Assembly: GCA_003427395.1 (NCBI GenBank)
Contig: BFEA01000155.1
Location: 1,680,061-1,708,627 of the forward strand
Direction: 5' to 3'
Origin: Chara braunii
Lineage: Eukaryota > Streptophyta > Charophyceae > Charales > Characeae
Length of the DNA: 28,567 nt
The translations under genes were made by a program, and so were the position numbers. Positions 7,798-18,043 of the stretch are shown here, piece by piece; position 1 is the first letter of the stretch; every line of letters begins with the position of its first letter. The notes beneath the pieces are model-generated. The model worked only from the letters and a program-made list of their open reading frames with translations. It was not told where the DNA came from and ran no database searches.

Positions 7798-9377
7798 CAT
7801 GGGGCAAATGGGACGCATATGGTCACCACGTTCATGCCCGACACCTGACGCGGTTCGGTATTCCACAGGATGGTAGAATCCAACATCGGGAAAGTGAGGC
7901 TGTTGGGGGCCTTGAGGCATCAATCAGTTTGACCTGAGATGTGAAATCTTGGTTGTTAATGGAATCAACTATCATGATCACCGATTGAAAAGAACGATAT
8001 GAAAAAAAATGTATTTACTTGTGAGATAGTGCTCATGGTGTGCGGTGATGGACAATAACTGGCGTTGCTATGGCGCACACGGAGGCCAATACATAGAGTT
8101 TGCCACACCTTGCAAAGCCGAGCGGATACTGTTTTATGATCTCCCTCAGGTAAATTATGACCAGAGCTGTTATGACCTGCATGTGTCGGGATCGGCTTTT
8201 GTAGTGGCAAGCAGGTCATGCGGAGCAGCAGCAGGAATGGAAGGTGCATCCCAAGCAAATGCACTGGCAGTCGTAGGCTGATCAGATCTCCTGGATTTGC
8301 TGGGGCACTCTCCTGAATCTGGTTGGATCTTGTCTTACCTCTGCACCTGGTGGATGGTTAATTCCCGTCTGGTCCCACCGGGTCTGACACACACCGACCA
8401 ATCGGATGGGGACCTGCCGTAAAACAATGCCTAGGAAACGAGGAACTGAAACTCGTGGATTCAGACAGGCAGGAAGGTTTCGAGGGCCCCATCGCAATGC
8501 TGTTCAATTCTTGCTTCTGGTTGGAGCGATGCGGTCCTGCAACGCAGATTGAGTGAACGCAGAAACCCTTTTGAACTTTTGGTGATCATGTTTTTGACAT
8601 GATTTTTTTTGTTACTCATGTCAGCATTCTCACTTCCGATATCTCCAGCTGTTTTCACAAACAGCCTTCTTCGAGTTACAAAACGTTCCGAGTGTGCATA
8701 TTTGTACACGTATAAAGGCGAGATTCTGGTGCAAGTTCATCTCTATTAATTTGTTCGTGTTTATTCCTCAGGGTGTGAAGTCCTGCATGTTCTCATTCAC
8801 GTGGATGCAGTGCGGCAGGCCCGTACGTAAAATAGGGTCCGCTAGATTAGTTTATCTGGTAGGCCTAGCTCGTTACCAGTCTGCCATTGTCAGTCAGTCA
8901 GTCTGATTGCAGCTCAGTTCCAAGGAAGTCCATAAAAGCTCTGGGCGCATCCGAAGCTGACCACGGCCACGAGGCAAACAGATGCCCGTCCGGAAAAATC
9001 AAGAATGGGGACGCTTACAAAGCCCGGTGGCAGCCAGTTGTCAGCACAATTAGCGTTGGTGCATGATGGAGAAGCTCTGTTAAGCACTTGTGGGATCGAA
9101 TATGGAGGGAGTGTTGAGACGGATGATGTTCAGCAGTCGTGGCAATCCACTCGGTCATTGTTAGACAGGTGAAACTGTAGGCTTCTGCTCCAAAACGGGA
9201 AGGAAGTGGAGAAACAAAGAAAAGCCTCAGAAGGGGAAAAAATAAGATGAATGATGTAATGCCATGGGAGATGACCATGAAGTCGTGTGTGAACCGGTCC
9301 TAATAGCTGAACTAAAGCACCCGGTAGGTTGGCATTCATGTGGTATTTCCATGGTTGATGAGGACAAGAAAACAACC
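7798..9377. other. No feature recognised (1.6 kb)
   Basis: Unique-looking sequence. Frames of 70-87 codons occur on both strands, including one at 8045-8281, but none shows a recognisable domain or splice pattern. Minor items: GTCA repeats near 8889 and a short GGCCTAGCTCGTTACC near 8861 that resembles a SINE head without a B box. Confidence 0.5.
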
Positions 9378-9545
9378 AGCGGGCCTAGCTCACTTGGTGC
9401 ACCCCTGAACTGTTGAAATACAGACCCAAGTTCAAATCTAGATGCAATCAGATGAACAGAATAAAATATTCTGAATTACCTTGGGTGAGTCAGTTGCATG
9501 ATGATCATATCTCCAGGCCATCAACATTAAAAAGAAGAAATAGAA
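9378..9545 (+). mobile_element. tRNA-derived SINE, type 2
   Basis: GGGCCTAGCTCACTTGGTGC (A box at 9386-9397) is followed by CCAAGTTCAAATCT (B box at 9429-9439). The body has ATTCTGAATTACC and GTCAGTTGCATGATGATC and ends in A-rich AAAAAGAAGAAATAG. The region 27278-27385 shares this body. No target duplication is certain. Confidence 0.7.
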
Positions 9546-9587
9546 AAAAAGAGCAGGAAAACAGATAATCAGATTCGGCGTTAGTTA

Positions 9588-9930
9588 GCGGCCTAGCGCA
9601 GTTGGTAAGGCACAAAAGTCACGGTGGCATTCTGGAGGTTGTGGGTTCATTCCCTATTGACCTCTTGTACCTGCCTGGGGATGCTTGGTGCCCACCAACT
9701 GGAGATAGACCGATGGCGCCCCTGATCGGTATTAAGCAGGTGCCGCTGATGTTCGTAGGGAGAGGGGACTGGAAGGGGGGGGCACAGTGACTGGCCGCTC
9801 AGATGAAGCTCGGTCCTGATGCTATTGGCTGACCCCTGGCCGGTATCGCCCACCTGCTGTAGCAGGTATCGCGCCTACTGGTGTGTGCACCTCCCTCATC
9901 TTCCCTCGTTGGAGTCGTACTGTAATGATA
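9588..9930 (+). mobile_element. tRNA-derived SINE, type 1, full head and body
   Basis: GCGGCCTAGCGCAGTTGG (A box at 9594-9605) and GTGGGTTCATTCCC (B box at 9644-9653) are followed by TGGGGATGCTTGGTGCCC, CCGCTGATGTTCGTAGGG, GGGCACAGTGACTGGCC and AGATGAAGCTCGGTCC, the order seen antisense at 1398-1640. It ends near GTAATGATAATGAAAAGG. A short GACCTGCTGTAGCAGG-type stem lies near 9852. Confidence 0.8.
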
Positions 9931-9990
9931 ATGAAAAGGACCTGAATGGCTGTCCTGTCTAGATACGATAGGCAATTGAATTGGTTGGGC

Positions 9991-10164
9991 TTAAACCACC
10001 AGAACCTCCGGGCCTATTTTCGACAAGTCGTGGCCAGCACCCGAACTTTTAGGAGGCCGAGCCTGCCGTTGATAAATCTGATCGGCGGCCGTCATTTCAT
10101 TTCGGCCTCCTGAAAGGTCGGAGGCCGAGTATTTTCGAAACGTCAAAGGTACTGGTGGTTTAAG
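9991..10164. mobile_element. MITE family 1, copy b
   Basis: Starts TTAAACCACCAGAACCTCC and ends AAAGGTACTGGTGGTTTAAG, the clearest inverted ends of the family in the window. TTAA occurs at both borders and may be the target site. No coding frame. Confidence 0.85.
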
Positions 10165-11209
10165 ACATTAGAATTTGAGAGTCGGTGACGCTCACCTTAA
10201 TGGATATGGAACCAGGCCCTTAAGGTCGTTTTTCTTTTCGAAGAAAAAAAAAAGAAAGAATTTGAGAGTTGAGCCATGATGCCATAGCAGAAGTTTCTTT
10301 CACCGGCTTTCGGGCATTGCTGTTATAACTCGACAGTCATAATGCTCTTGTTTTTCGGGAGACCAGAATTAGTCTCCTGGCTTCCTGTGCTGGTATATGG
10401 TGTGAGTGGAAAACAACTGCTGGTACAGTTGCAAAAGCAAGCAGGATGGTGCACACCTCGACATCTTGATTAGTAAGTTTTGAGCTCAAACCAGGATGGA
10501 TATAATTATGTTGCTGAGTGTACCAGTTAAAAGATAACTTTGAATGAGGGTTTATGCCAGATTATGGCTCCCGTTTGCGGATCAGACATCTGTTCTCTGA
10601 CATTTTGAAATGAGGAACGCAGGAAATTTTCCATCCTGAACATTGTAGCTAGCTTATTGGGAGAAGGATTAAGCTGGAAACCAGACGAGCACTACGGAGA
10701 CCCTGTGGTTCCATTCCCTGCAGAAATTCTAGCACAGTCATGTATATCTGTGGGCTCAATTTTTCCTCTTTATTATGTTCTCAGAACACCCTTTTGCCTA
10801 AAGGCTGTGGGGGAAAGCAAGCTCATGTGCTCAGGAAAGCTGGGTAGTCATCAATTGTGGCAAATAAGAAAATTTTACCTGTCATGAGCTCTGCAAACCC
10901 CTCCCTTTTCATTCGCGACCTCCATGTCCCTTCAATGTTCATTTTCTCTGTCCGTGAGGAGGCCTTAACTCGAGGAGAATGATGTATTGTCAGATCAGAA
11001 TAAGCAAAACAGTCCGATGACCGCTAAGCAGTCTTTGGAAAGTAGTCTGAATATTACTGGACACCTTTAATTATGAAACACATTGCAACTGCTTGGCTGC
11101 GTATTTTGTCATCAGTGTTGTTGGCGGCATGCAGAGGTTGTGTCACCCAAATTATCAACTGCTCATGCATCCAGGGCTATGTGATGCCTAGGCGGTTCAA
11201 ATGTAAAGT
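10165..11209. other. No feature recognised (1 kb)
   Basis: Contains an open frame at 10642-10884 without recognisable domain, and otherwise unique-looking sequence. Confidence 0.5.
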
Positions 11210-11219
11210 GGGTTTTGGG

Positions 11220-11574
11220 TGGGTCAGCGGGCTAGCTCAGTTGGTTTCGCATGCAAGTTGCATACAGGATGTCGTGGGTTCAATTCCCCGCGGCCGCCTA
11301 TGGCGTGCTTGGTGTCCGCCAGCCGAGATAGTTGACTTGCCCTCACTACTTGGTCTTGGTAGGGTTCTGGGTTCTCTCGGAGGCCTTCGCCCCTGCCAGT
11401 CCTAGCTGGGGGTTAAGTTAGTATGGATGGTAGACCTTGGTTGCCCCTGTTTGGCAGATGAAGCTCTGGCTAGCCCCTGCTTCGTAGGTGTAGCTCGGGC
11501 TAAGGTAGATATGGGTAGGTAGTGTAAGGGATAACCGAAAGAAGAATATAGCTTAGTTATGTAAAAAAAAAGAA
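11220..11574 (+). mobile_element. Full-length tRNA-derived SINE with 10-bp target duplication
   Basis: Flanked by exact GGGTTTTGGG at 11210-11219 and 11575-11584. The head has TAGCTCAGTTGG (A box, 11233-11244) and GGTTCAATTCC (B box, 11277-11287), followed by GCTTGGTGTCCGCC. The 3' end is GAAGAATATAGCTTAGTTAT followed by an A-rich tail. This copy defines both ends of the family and shows that the AATATAGCTTAG tails elsewhere are SINE 3' ends. Confidence 0.88.
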
Positions 11575-11843
11575 GGGTTTTGGGCAGTGTCTTGCTGGAT
11601 TTTCTGGTTTTGAAGGCCTGTGAGTCGTCAGTTTTGTGACCTGATCACTGAGCAGATGTAGATGCTCACTGTTGTGAACAGTCAGGTTGGCTGTTCGGTT
11701 GTTGACTCTGGCTTGACATGTGAGGTGGCACAGAGCCGAACTTTCTGGGAGTTTGTCTGTTAGCAAAGGCTATCTCGCTGCGGAGCAAGTGAAGCGGCTT
11801 CGTGCATGAGATGCAATGTATTTTTGGAACTGTTTGTCGCCAT

Positions 11844-12022
11844 GCTATAGTGCACATAATGCAACTATTGTGCATAGCAAGTGCATCCAGGAACACAGGG
11901 TAACACTCCACTGGCCAGCGGACCCACTACACAGGTTAACACACCACTGGCCAGCTGACCCACTCATAGCAAGTGCAGCTATTGTGCATAGCAAGTGCAT
12001 CCAGGAACACAGGGTAACACAC
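11844..12022. repeat. Nested direct repeats
   Basis: CTATTGTGCATAGCAAGTGC...CAGGGTAACAC occurs at 11864 and again at 11979 (115-bp period). Between them TAACAC-N-CCACTGGCCAGC-N-GACCCAC is repeated with a 36-bp period (11901, 11937). Confidence 0.85.
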
Positions 12023-12274
12023 AAGTCCTCCAAGCCTCATTTAGCCAGCCGGGATTTCTGCTGCCACCAGCATGGGTGCGGAATATTCTCCCTGGTTGGT
12101 GCGGCGAGCATTTTGCCTTCCCTTTGGCTGAGCCCGCAACTGTACGGCGGGTTAAACCTCCTGTGAGCTGGAACAAATAGATGGGAAAGGGACTGGTGGC
12201 TTCGAGACAATGTCTCAGTGTTGACTGGATGGATGCACCCACTTTATGCGACTCTATTTTCGACACTCCCACCT

Positions 12275-12690
12275 AATGCTACAGTGCAGGAATGCAGCTA
12301 TTGTACATAGCAGTACGTGTGGTGATGTGGTGGATGTACCTTTCACTATCGGATCGAAATCAGATGATGTCGTTCACTCCATTGTGATAGTGAGACATCA
12401 TACATGCACATATTCCTTTTGCTCCCTGTGTTAACTTGAGCCAAGTCAAGGTACTTGGCCTCTTCATGGGGTATGTAGTTGTGAACAGTGTCTCTTCATG
12501 CTATAGTGCAGGAAAGGCATCTTCTGTACATAGCCAACACATTTGGTAATGTGTGGCGTCCTATCTCTGGCCATCGAATAAATCAGATGATGTGGACCAT
12601 CGACTGTAACAACGAGACCTGCGCAGTTGTATCTCCTCTGTGTCAACTGGGGCTAAGTCAAGGTCGGTTCGCCTCGTGACGAGCCATCAA
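12275..12690. repeat. ~222-bp tandem repeat (two diverged units)
   Basis: Units begin with GCTACAGTGCAGGAA (12278) and GCTATAGTGCAGGAA (12500). Each contains a TGTACATAGC block, AAATCAGATGATGT and a CAAGTCAAGGT block in the same order. The stretch at 11844 (GCTATAGTGCA) looks like an older unit of the same array. Confidence 0.7.
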
Positions 12691-12967
12691 TCTGAAATCT
12701 ATCTTTCTGAAACTTCATCGGCGGTGTCATAGCTGGCATTGTAAACGGTGAACCTACTGACAATGTGTGTCGATGTGTGCCCTGCTGTGTTGGCTTCTGA
12801 TCCTGAAGCCAATAAGATTATTGGAAAAGAAGGTACAAAATTGTTGGCTGTGAATTGGGTGCCAGCCTAGTGTCAGAGTTGTGGGCTCGAGTACTGTACC
12901 CAAAGTGTGTGTGTAAAAAGTACACCTGCACTTGTCCCTCGTATGTGTGGGCGTAGTTTTTCCGTGT

Positions 12968-13046
12968 CTCAGGGCATACTCACAGACCTGGTAGTAATTA
13001 CGCTGAGATGGATCCCTGAAAATTCATAGTATGGGTATGCTCTGAG
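12968..13046. mobile_element. Short inverted-repeat element related to the 849-1315 MITE
   Basis: CTCAGGGCATACTCA (12968-12982) is mirrored by TGGGTATGCTCTGAG (13032-13046). The end motif GGGCATACTCACA is shared with the Harbinger-like MITE. At 79 bp it may be a deletion derivative. Confidence 0.6.
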
Positions 13047-13710
13047 GGGTGTAGAGAGCCATCTGTTAGGAGCCTTTGCAGGTGCATCCCCATTGTGATG
13101 GTGTAGATTTTGCCTCTGAGGTCCACAGGCCCTGTAGTTCATGCATTGTGGCGTCCGAACGATGCTTTTGTTAAGTTTACAAAGTGAAAGGCTTGGTTTG
13201 GTTTCTTTTGACGTGAGGTATCCAGTGTGATTTTTTTTTTTTTTTTTTTTTTTTTGGAGCAGTGTGATTCTGACTCTGACAGGTGGTAGTATTTTAGGCA
13301 GGGTAACCAGCATCAGCTTCTCCGGCATCTATAGACTGCATTCACTTCATAATCCCATGTGCTGAGGGGTGAACGTGTGCTCTAGTAGAGAGAGAGATCC
13401 CCTAAGCTACTTACACGTGGAGGCGGATGCTTCAAGTGGGCTAAAAAGCCTAAAAGTGACGAGCTTGCATGGCAGTGAAGAAAAGAGGTGAGAAAAAGGG
13501 AGTGCAGGTGATCGGGGAGCTGGTAGAGGTCTGGCAGCCTTGCAAATGCCAGGGTACAGGTTGGATCTTCAGCGGCCTGGCGACCTACTTGCAAAATAGG
13601 CAGGGCAGGCTATCCTGACGCAGGGATCCTGATCCTGATGGTCGGGTGTTGCACCGTCATTGTCTTTTCAAGGCTGCCAGCCTCCAGGGAGGTTCGGGAT
13701 GCAGTGGCGA
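13047..13710. other. No gene seen; 25-base poly-T tract
   Basis: A T run occupies about 13231-13255. No supported coding frame or repeat otherwise. Confidence 0.5.
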
Positions 13711-13864
13711 TTTAAACCTCAAGTACATTGACCCAGCCAAGCTGGGAGTCGCGGCGGCAGCCAAAACTTGAACAAAAAAGAGCTACGCTGGTGTTTCGGC
13801 AAAGCTTGGTGGGCAGTGGGATTCTGCCTCGTACAAAAGAGGTACGGATGTACTGGTCCTTTAA
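13711..13864. mobile_element. MITE family 1, copy c
   Basis: Starts TTTAAACCTCAAGTAC and ends GTACTGGTCCTTTAAG. The interior GGCGGCAGCCAAAACTTG, then CGCTGGTGTTTCGGC and AAAGCTTGGTGGGCAGTG, parallels the core of copies a and e. The 71-codon frame here belongs to this element and is not a gene. Confidence 0.75.
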
Positions 13865-15059
13865 GAGGAGAGACGTCTTGCAGTCGAGGATAAGACTAAG
13901 ATTTGGGATAAGGATATGTAAGGATAGACGGAACGTCAGTTGAGTAAGTATGATTATGTCAGGTCAAAAGGGAATCGCTGAAAAGTATGGACTCACACCA
14001 TGCTCAAGCTCAGATGTCTATGCAAACCATGGGTTATTTCTTTGTGGCTTTGAGGCGGTTTGGGATGTACACAATCTCTCTGACGAATGCTCAAGCGAAG
14101 AGGGGTGTAGTTTTGAACCAAGTCAAACAACAGTGAAACGGGTCATGGGAGTCTCACACGAAGTGTTTGCTCATTAGTTATGGACACTGAACCCTATATA
14201 GTATACACAAGTTTCAGCATAAGTCTCTCTTAAGTCTCTCTTTCTAGGGTGTATGGGCATGCTCTTCCGAGCTCTCATGGTCTTCCCAACCTTTTGGAGG
14301 AGGGTGACGTGGAGCAACGTGCCCTGCATTAAAATGGTGCCACAGCCATAATGTCTCTCTTCCACTGGTGAAGGCGAGCTGCAGCAATGTGCCTTACGGA
14401 CATTTCCCGTCTGCTTACCTCCCTTATGCTCCCTTGCTTGAGTGGGAAAACCTGTCCTTGTCAACTCCTCCCTCTCGCTTTCTTTCACCCCTATCCGTTT
14501 GTTCCCAGTCTCCCCTTGCTGCTCAATTCATTGACGTCGAGTGATGCAGTGTGTGGATTACATCAGTAGAAAAGGAATGGTGAAAATGAGTGAGAGAATT
14601 TATTCTGTGGGGCCCACGGTGACAAAAAAGGGGGACGTAGTACTTCCTGTGCGGATGTAATTGGACGCCATTTCCTGCGAAGAACACGTGAATGCATCTC
14701 TCTCAAGCCCAGTGCCCCTGTCAGCTACGTGTCAGTGCACCTCTTTCTAATGACTGTGCAGGTAAGATTTTGTGGAGGCTGCATAGTTTGCTGTTCTCTT
14801 GCCCTAGGAATGGAGTGGGGGGATTTTTGGCATGCATTGGAATCCTTGAGGAAGTTGGATGGAGTTGGGCGAATTTTGGCGTTTGTCAAATGGGTGCAGA
14901 ATTGTTGGTACGACTCCTGTGTGCGAATGTGGTATATGTGGGCCTTGTGGGTTGGGGCGTTTGGCCAGGATGGATGGGTTTTGCTCGCCAACGCATAAAC
15001 TGATGACATTTTTGGGGGTATGTTTTTGCTGTCCACGAATGGGTTGGATGTTTGTGCAG
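13865..15059. other. Upstream flank of PP2C exon A; no exon identified
   Basis: Probably intronic to the PP2C gene, since exon A starts mid-domain. A good donor-like CAGGTAAGA occurs at 14758-14766, but the codons before it do not give the PP2C segment expected ahead of VFDGH. Contains an 11-bp duplication (AAGTCTCTCTT) near 14220. Confidence 0.5.
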
Positions 15060-15231
15060 GTCTTTGATGGGCACAATGGGGTACAGGCAGCAGCGTATGC
15101 AAAGGACACCTTGCTGGAGAGCATATCGAACGCGATCCCTGGCGGCAAGACGCGGGCAGAGTGGTTGGCTGCTCTCCCGAAAGCAATGGTCATTGGGTTC
15201 ATGAAGACAGATTCTGATATTGCGAGGAAAG
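15060..15231 (+). CDS. PP2C-type protein phosphatase, internal exon A (metal-binding motif)
   Basis: This exon belongs to a Mg/Mn-dependent Ser/Thr phosphatase of the PP2C/PPM family, which removes phosphate from signalling proteins. It opens phase 0 right after a TTTGTGCAG acceptor and encodes 57 residues plus one base, ending before GTGAGATT. The first residues, VFDGHNG, are the PP2C DGHxG motif whose Asp and Gly help bind the two catalytic metals. The following AAAYAKDTLLESI and the segment from EWLAALPKAM to FMKTDSDI match the helical part of a plant PP2C subfamily that I recall from Arabidopsis At1g09160/At1g47380/At1g68410. The residual G joins AT of the next exon to make Asp, so the frame continues. 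I found no upstream exon giving the usual segment before VFDGH, so the N-terminus lies farther upstream or outside the window. The gene may be functional or a fragment. Confidence 0.88.
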
Positions 15232-15680
15232 GTGAGATTGAGGGGTGTGTGTGCTCCCACCTTGTGAGAGTAGTCTCGCCGTCGTGGTAATAATGTGTGA
15301 AACTGGACGTTAAGTGAAGTCGTCTGTTCTTGGGATTACACTCTTCCCCAAAACACATCGCACACCTTCGTTGTGACTGTATCGGGCTGGAAATATTATA
15401 AGCTTGTATACATTCATTTTGAGGCCGCATTGTGTTCAGAGGAAGACTGTTGTGTCCTAAGCTAGGCTGTGCCAGCAACCGGCCAGTTGGACCCCGGGTG
15501 GTCCAACCGGCATTCCGGTTGGGCCCAAAAGTGGGTCACTTTTTTTTTTTGTTGAAAACATGGTTGGACTGCACTCCCCGAATCCGCAAAGAAAACTTTG
15601 AACAGAGAAGTTTCGTTTGGAGTGTATTTCAGGGGTCGGGGGTTGGGGGGTTTATTGTGAGGGTGTTAGCGGTGGGGTTT

Positions 15681-16060
15681 CAGCAAAAGCACGGGCTTCA
15701 GCAGACGTTGACAACAACGTACCTGGCTTTCTGCAAACGTTAACCTTCCGCCCAAAAACTTTGAAAAGGCCACGAGACCGGTCTGCTTTTTGGCAGGCCT
15801 GGGTTTCTGCAAACGTTAACCTTCAAGCCTTTTGGCGGGCGTACAGGATCCGGTCTGATTTTTTTTTGGGCCAGGAGACCTCCATGGCCTGCGTGAAGGC
15901 CTCCTGGCCCCCCAAAAAACTGGTAAGACCCCCCAGATTGGATGCGCTACGGCCCCTTGGTGCTTGTCACTGCTGTCTGGTCCAAGTTGTCCTCGATACT
16001 GGTAGGGTGATGGTCCTGAGTACTGGTTCCTTACCGAGGTAGTATAGTAGGGATAGGGCC
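15681..16060. repeat. 380-bp tandem duplication, unit 1
   Basis: Starts CAGCAAAAGCACGGGCTTCA and contains CTGCAAACGTTAACCTTC twice, a GC-rich palindrome (about 15870-15912) and a CTTGTCACTGCTGTCTGGTCC block. Unit 2 follows at once. Confidence 0.9.
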
Positions 16061-16430
16061 CAGCAAAAGCACGGGCTTCAGCAGACATTGGCTACAACGT
16101 ACCTGGCTTTCTGCAAACGTTAACCTTCCGCCCAAAAACTTTGAAAAGGCCACGAGACCGGTCTGATTTTTGGCAGGCCTGGCTTTCTGCAAACGTTAAC
16201 CTTCGAGCCTTTTTGGCGGGCCTACCGGATCCGGTCTGATTTGTTTTGGGCCAGGAGACCTCCACGGCCTGCGTGGAGGCCTCCTGGCCCAAAAAAAAAC
16301 GGTAAGACCCCCCCGATTGGATGCGATACAGCCCCTGGTGCTTGTCACTGCTGTCTGGTCCACGTTGCCCTCGGTACTGGTACGGTGATGGTCCTGAGTA
16401 CTGGTCACACTGAGGTAGGATGTAGGGATA
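16061..16430. repeat. 380-bp tandem duplication, unit 2, with strong palindrome
   Basis: Repeats unit 1. Its palindrome is the better one: GGGCCAGGAGACCTCCACG, a 5-base GCCTG loop, then CGTGGAGGCCTCCTGGCCC (about 16248-16290), 18 of 19 pairs, extended by T-run and A-run flanks. Confidence 0.9.
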
Positions 16431-16703
16431 GGGGGTGCGCTGGGAGTATTTAACGTGGGGAAGGGTAGGGAAGGTGGCCTATCCTGTCAGGACAACTGCC
16501 GGCTGCCGCTGCCACCGATCACCGTGGGTCTAGTCCTTGGCATCTACAACACCCTGGGCTTAAAATGAAAATAAAAATAAATAATAGTAATAATAGTGAT
16601 GCGGTACGGCCAACCGGGGGGAAACCAGCCCGGTCGACCGGCCTGTAGGACTGGTCCGGTTCCGGTTGGGGGAGGCCCCCTGGTCCTACCGGGTTTACAG
16701 CCT

Positions 16704-16886
16704 AGGTCCTAAGTGCGGTGCGTAAACCAATTTGTGTGGTGCGTGAACCAATTTCGCCACAGCCTCTGCTGTTTCTTTCTGAAATGCCTGAAAGGAGTAT
16801 AAGCATGTCAATAAATTCCATCATACCTGAAAGGTCCTAAGTGCGGTGTGTAAACCAATTTCGCCACAGCCTCTGCTGTTTCTTTC
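16704..16886. repeat. Direct repeat (128-bp period) with internal 22-bp duplication
   Basis: AGGTCCTAAGTGCGGTG...TAAACCAATTT...CGCCACAGCCTCTGCTGTTT occurs at 16704 and 16832. The first copy has an extra GTGTGGTGCGTGAACCAATTT unit inside. Confidence 0.9.
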
Positions 16887-16941
16887 CTGGAGCACAGGTT
16901 CAAGAGTGCCACCGCTAGCAGATTGGGGAGAACCAGGGGAG

Positions 16942-17460
16942 TGGCAAAAATGGAAAATGCATCGAATTACCGCTGCGATTTATATCGTGGTTTAGACGAT
17001 TTTTTATTTTTATTTTTAAATATTTTTCCTGGAAATATCACGACCATATCTACGGACACTCCAATTGTCAGATTTCTTGGCACATTCTTTTGATTGTGAA
17101 AAACCACTGAAGTTGAGGTACTTTTCCCGTTGGCCCACACGTGGTAGAGCGGCAAAAATGGGAAATGAGATCAATCGGCGCGGCATTTATTTCACGGTCT
17201 AAAATATATTTTTTTTAATTTAAAAAATAGTTCTCCTGGCAAGACCATGAGGAAGACCTTCCGATTTTCAGAGTTTTTGAGTCATTTTTCTGAGCGCAAA
17301 AAATCGTGGAAGTTGGGGTACTTTTTCCGTTGGCCCTCACGTCGTATGGAAAATGTGAGGAATCGGCAGATTCGGCACGGCATTTATTTCACGGTCCAAA
17401 ATATATATTTTAGAAATTTTCTGGTATTTCTCCTGGAAATATCACAATCTAATGTACAGG
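16942..17460. repeat. Three-unit AT-rich tandem repeat (~190-208 bp)
   Basis: Units near 16942, 17150 and 17340 share GGCAAAAATGGAAAATG, GGCATTTATTTCACGGTC, TTTCTCCTGGAAATATCAC and TGGGGTACTTTTTCCGTTGG in the same order. Divergence is moderate. The spacing is near nucleosomal length and resembles a short satellite-type array. Confidence 0.8.
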
Positions 17461-17567
17461 ATCTCAAATTTTGCTGGTCGCCCCCCTACTGTTTTCTGTG
17501 ACCCTAACTCTCCGGGAATCCTACTTTAGGCTGTCGGGGGTAGCGGTGGTCTAAGTGGTATGATAAA

Positions 17568-18040
17568 GGGCCTCGCTCTGCTGAACAACACTCTACATGC
17601 ATTTGGACGGTCCCGATTCATTTGAAGTGTTCGACTCGTCTGAATGCTTCTGGTCCACAAAGCTTCCAAATTCATGTAGTGTTATAGTGGAGCGAGGCCC
17701 AGAATCTGAGTTAGTGTCGCTGCTAGGGTTGCAGATGTTGTGCTGCTTTCTGAACCCGACACATTTGAAATGTTAGACTCGTCCGAATGCGTAGTGAAGG
17801 ACCTCGCTCTGCTGAACAACACTCTACATGCATTTGGACAGACCCGATTCATTTGAAGTGTTCGACTCGTCTGAATGCTTCTGGTCCACAAAGCTTCCAA
17901 ATTCATGTAGTGTTGTGTAGCGGAGCGAGGCCCAGAATCTGAGTTAGTGTCGCTGCTAGGGTTGCAGATGTTGTGCTGCTTTCTGAACCCGATACATTTG
18001 AAATATTAGACTCATCCGAATGCTTCTGGTCCACAAAGCG
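17568..18040. repeat. 231-bp tandem repeat whose units each carry a TIR element
   Basis: Units start at 17571 and 17802 (CCTCGCTCTGCTGAACAACA). Each begins with an inverted-repeat block, GGGCCTCGCTC...GAGCGAGGCCC (17568-17700; the second at about 17799-17933 lacks two left G's). Two variants of CCCGATTCATTTGAAGTGTT...GACTCGTCTGAATGC occur per unit. Confidence 0.9.
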
Positions 18041-18043
18041 TCC

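Larger units (their letters stand above)
15459..16712. repeat. Composite element with inverted CCTAGGCTGT-type flanks
   Basis: The left flank has CCTAAGCTAGGCTGTGCCAG and CAACCGGCCAG...CCGGTTGG. The right flank, on the opposite strand, has CTTAGGACCTAGGCTGTAAA and CAACCGGAACCGG. They enclose the 380-bp tandem duplication. Similarity of the flanks is partial, so a single element is an inference. Confidence 0.45.

Noticed and set aside
9594-9653. Genuine tRNA gene
   Set aside because: A and B boxes are present, but the acceptor stem does not pair and a SINE body follows; the same applies to 11233 and 1574-1627.
14692-14764. Candidate PP2C exon ending at CAGGTAAGA
   Set aside because: The donor is good, but the codons (SYVSVHLFLMTVQ in the phase needed) do not match the PP2C segment expected before VFDGH.
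14804-15478. 224-codon open frame on the - strand
   Set aside because: It is the antisense shadow of PP2C exon A, whose + strand frame has clear motifs.
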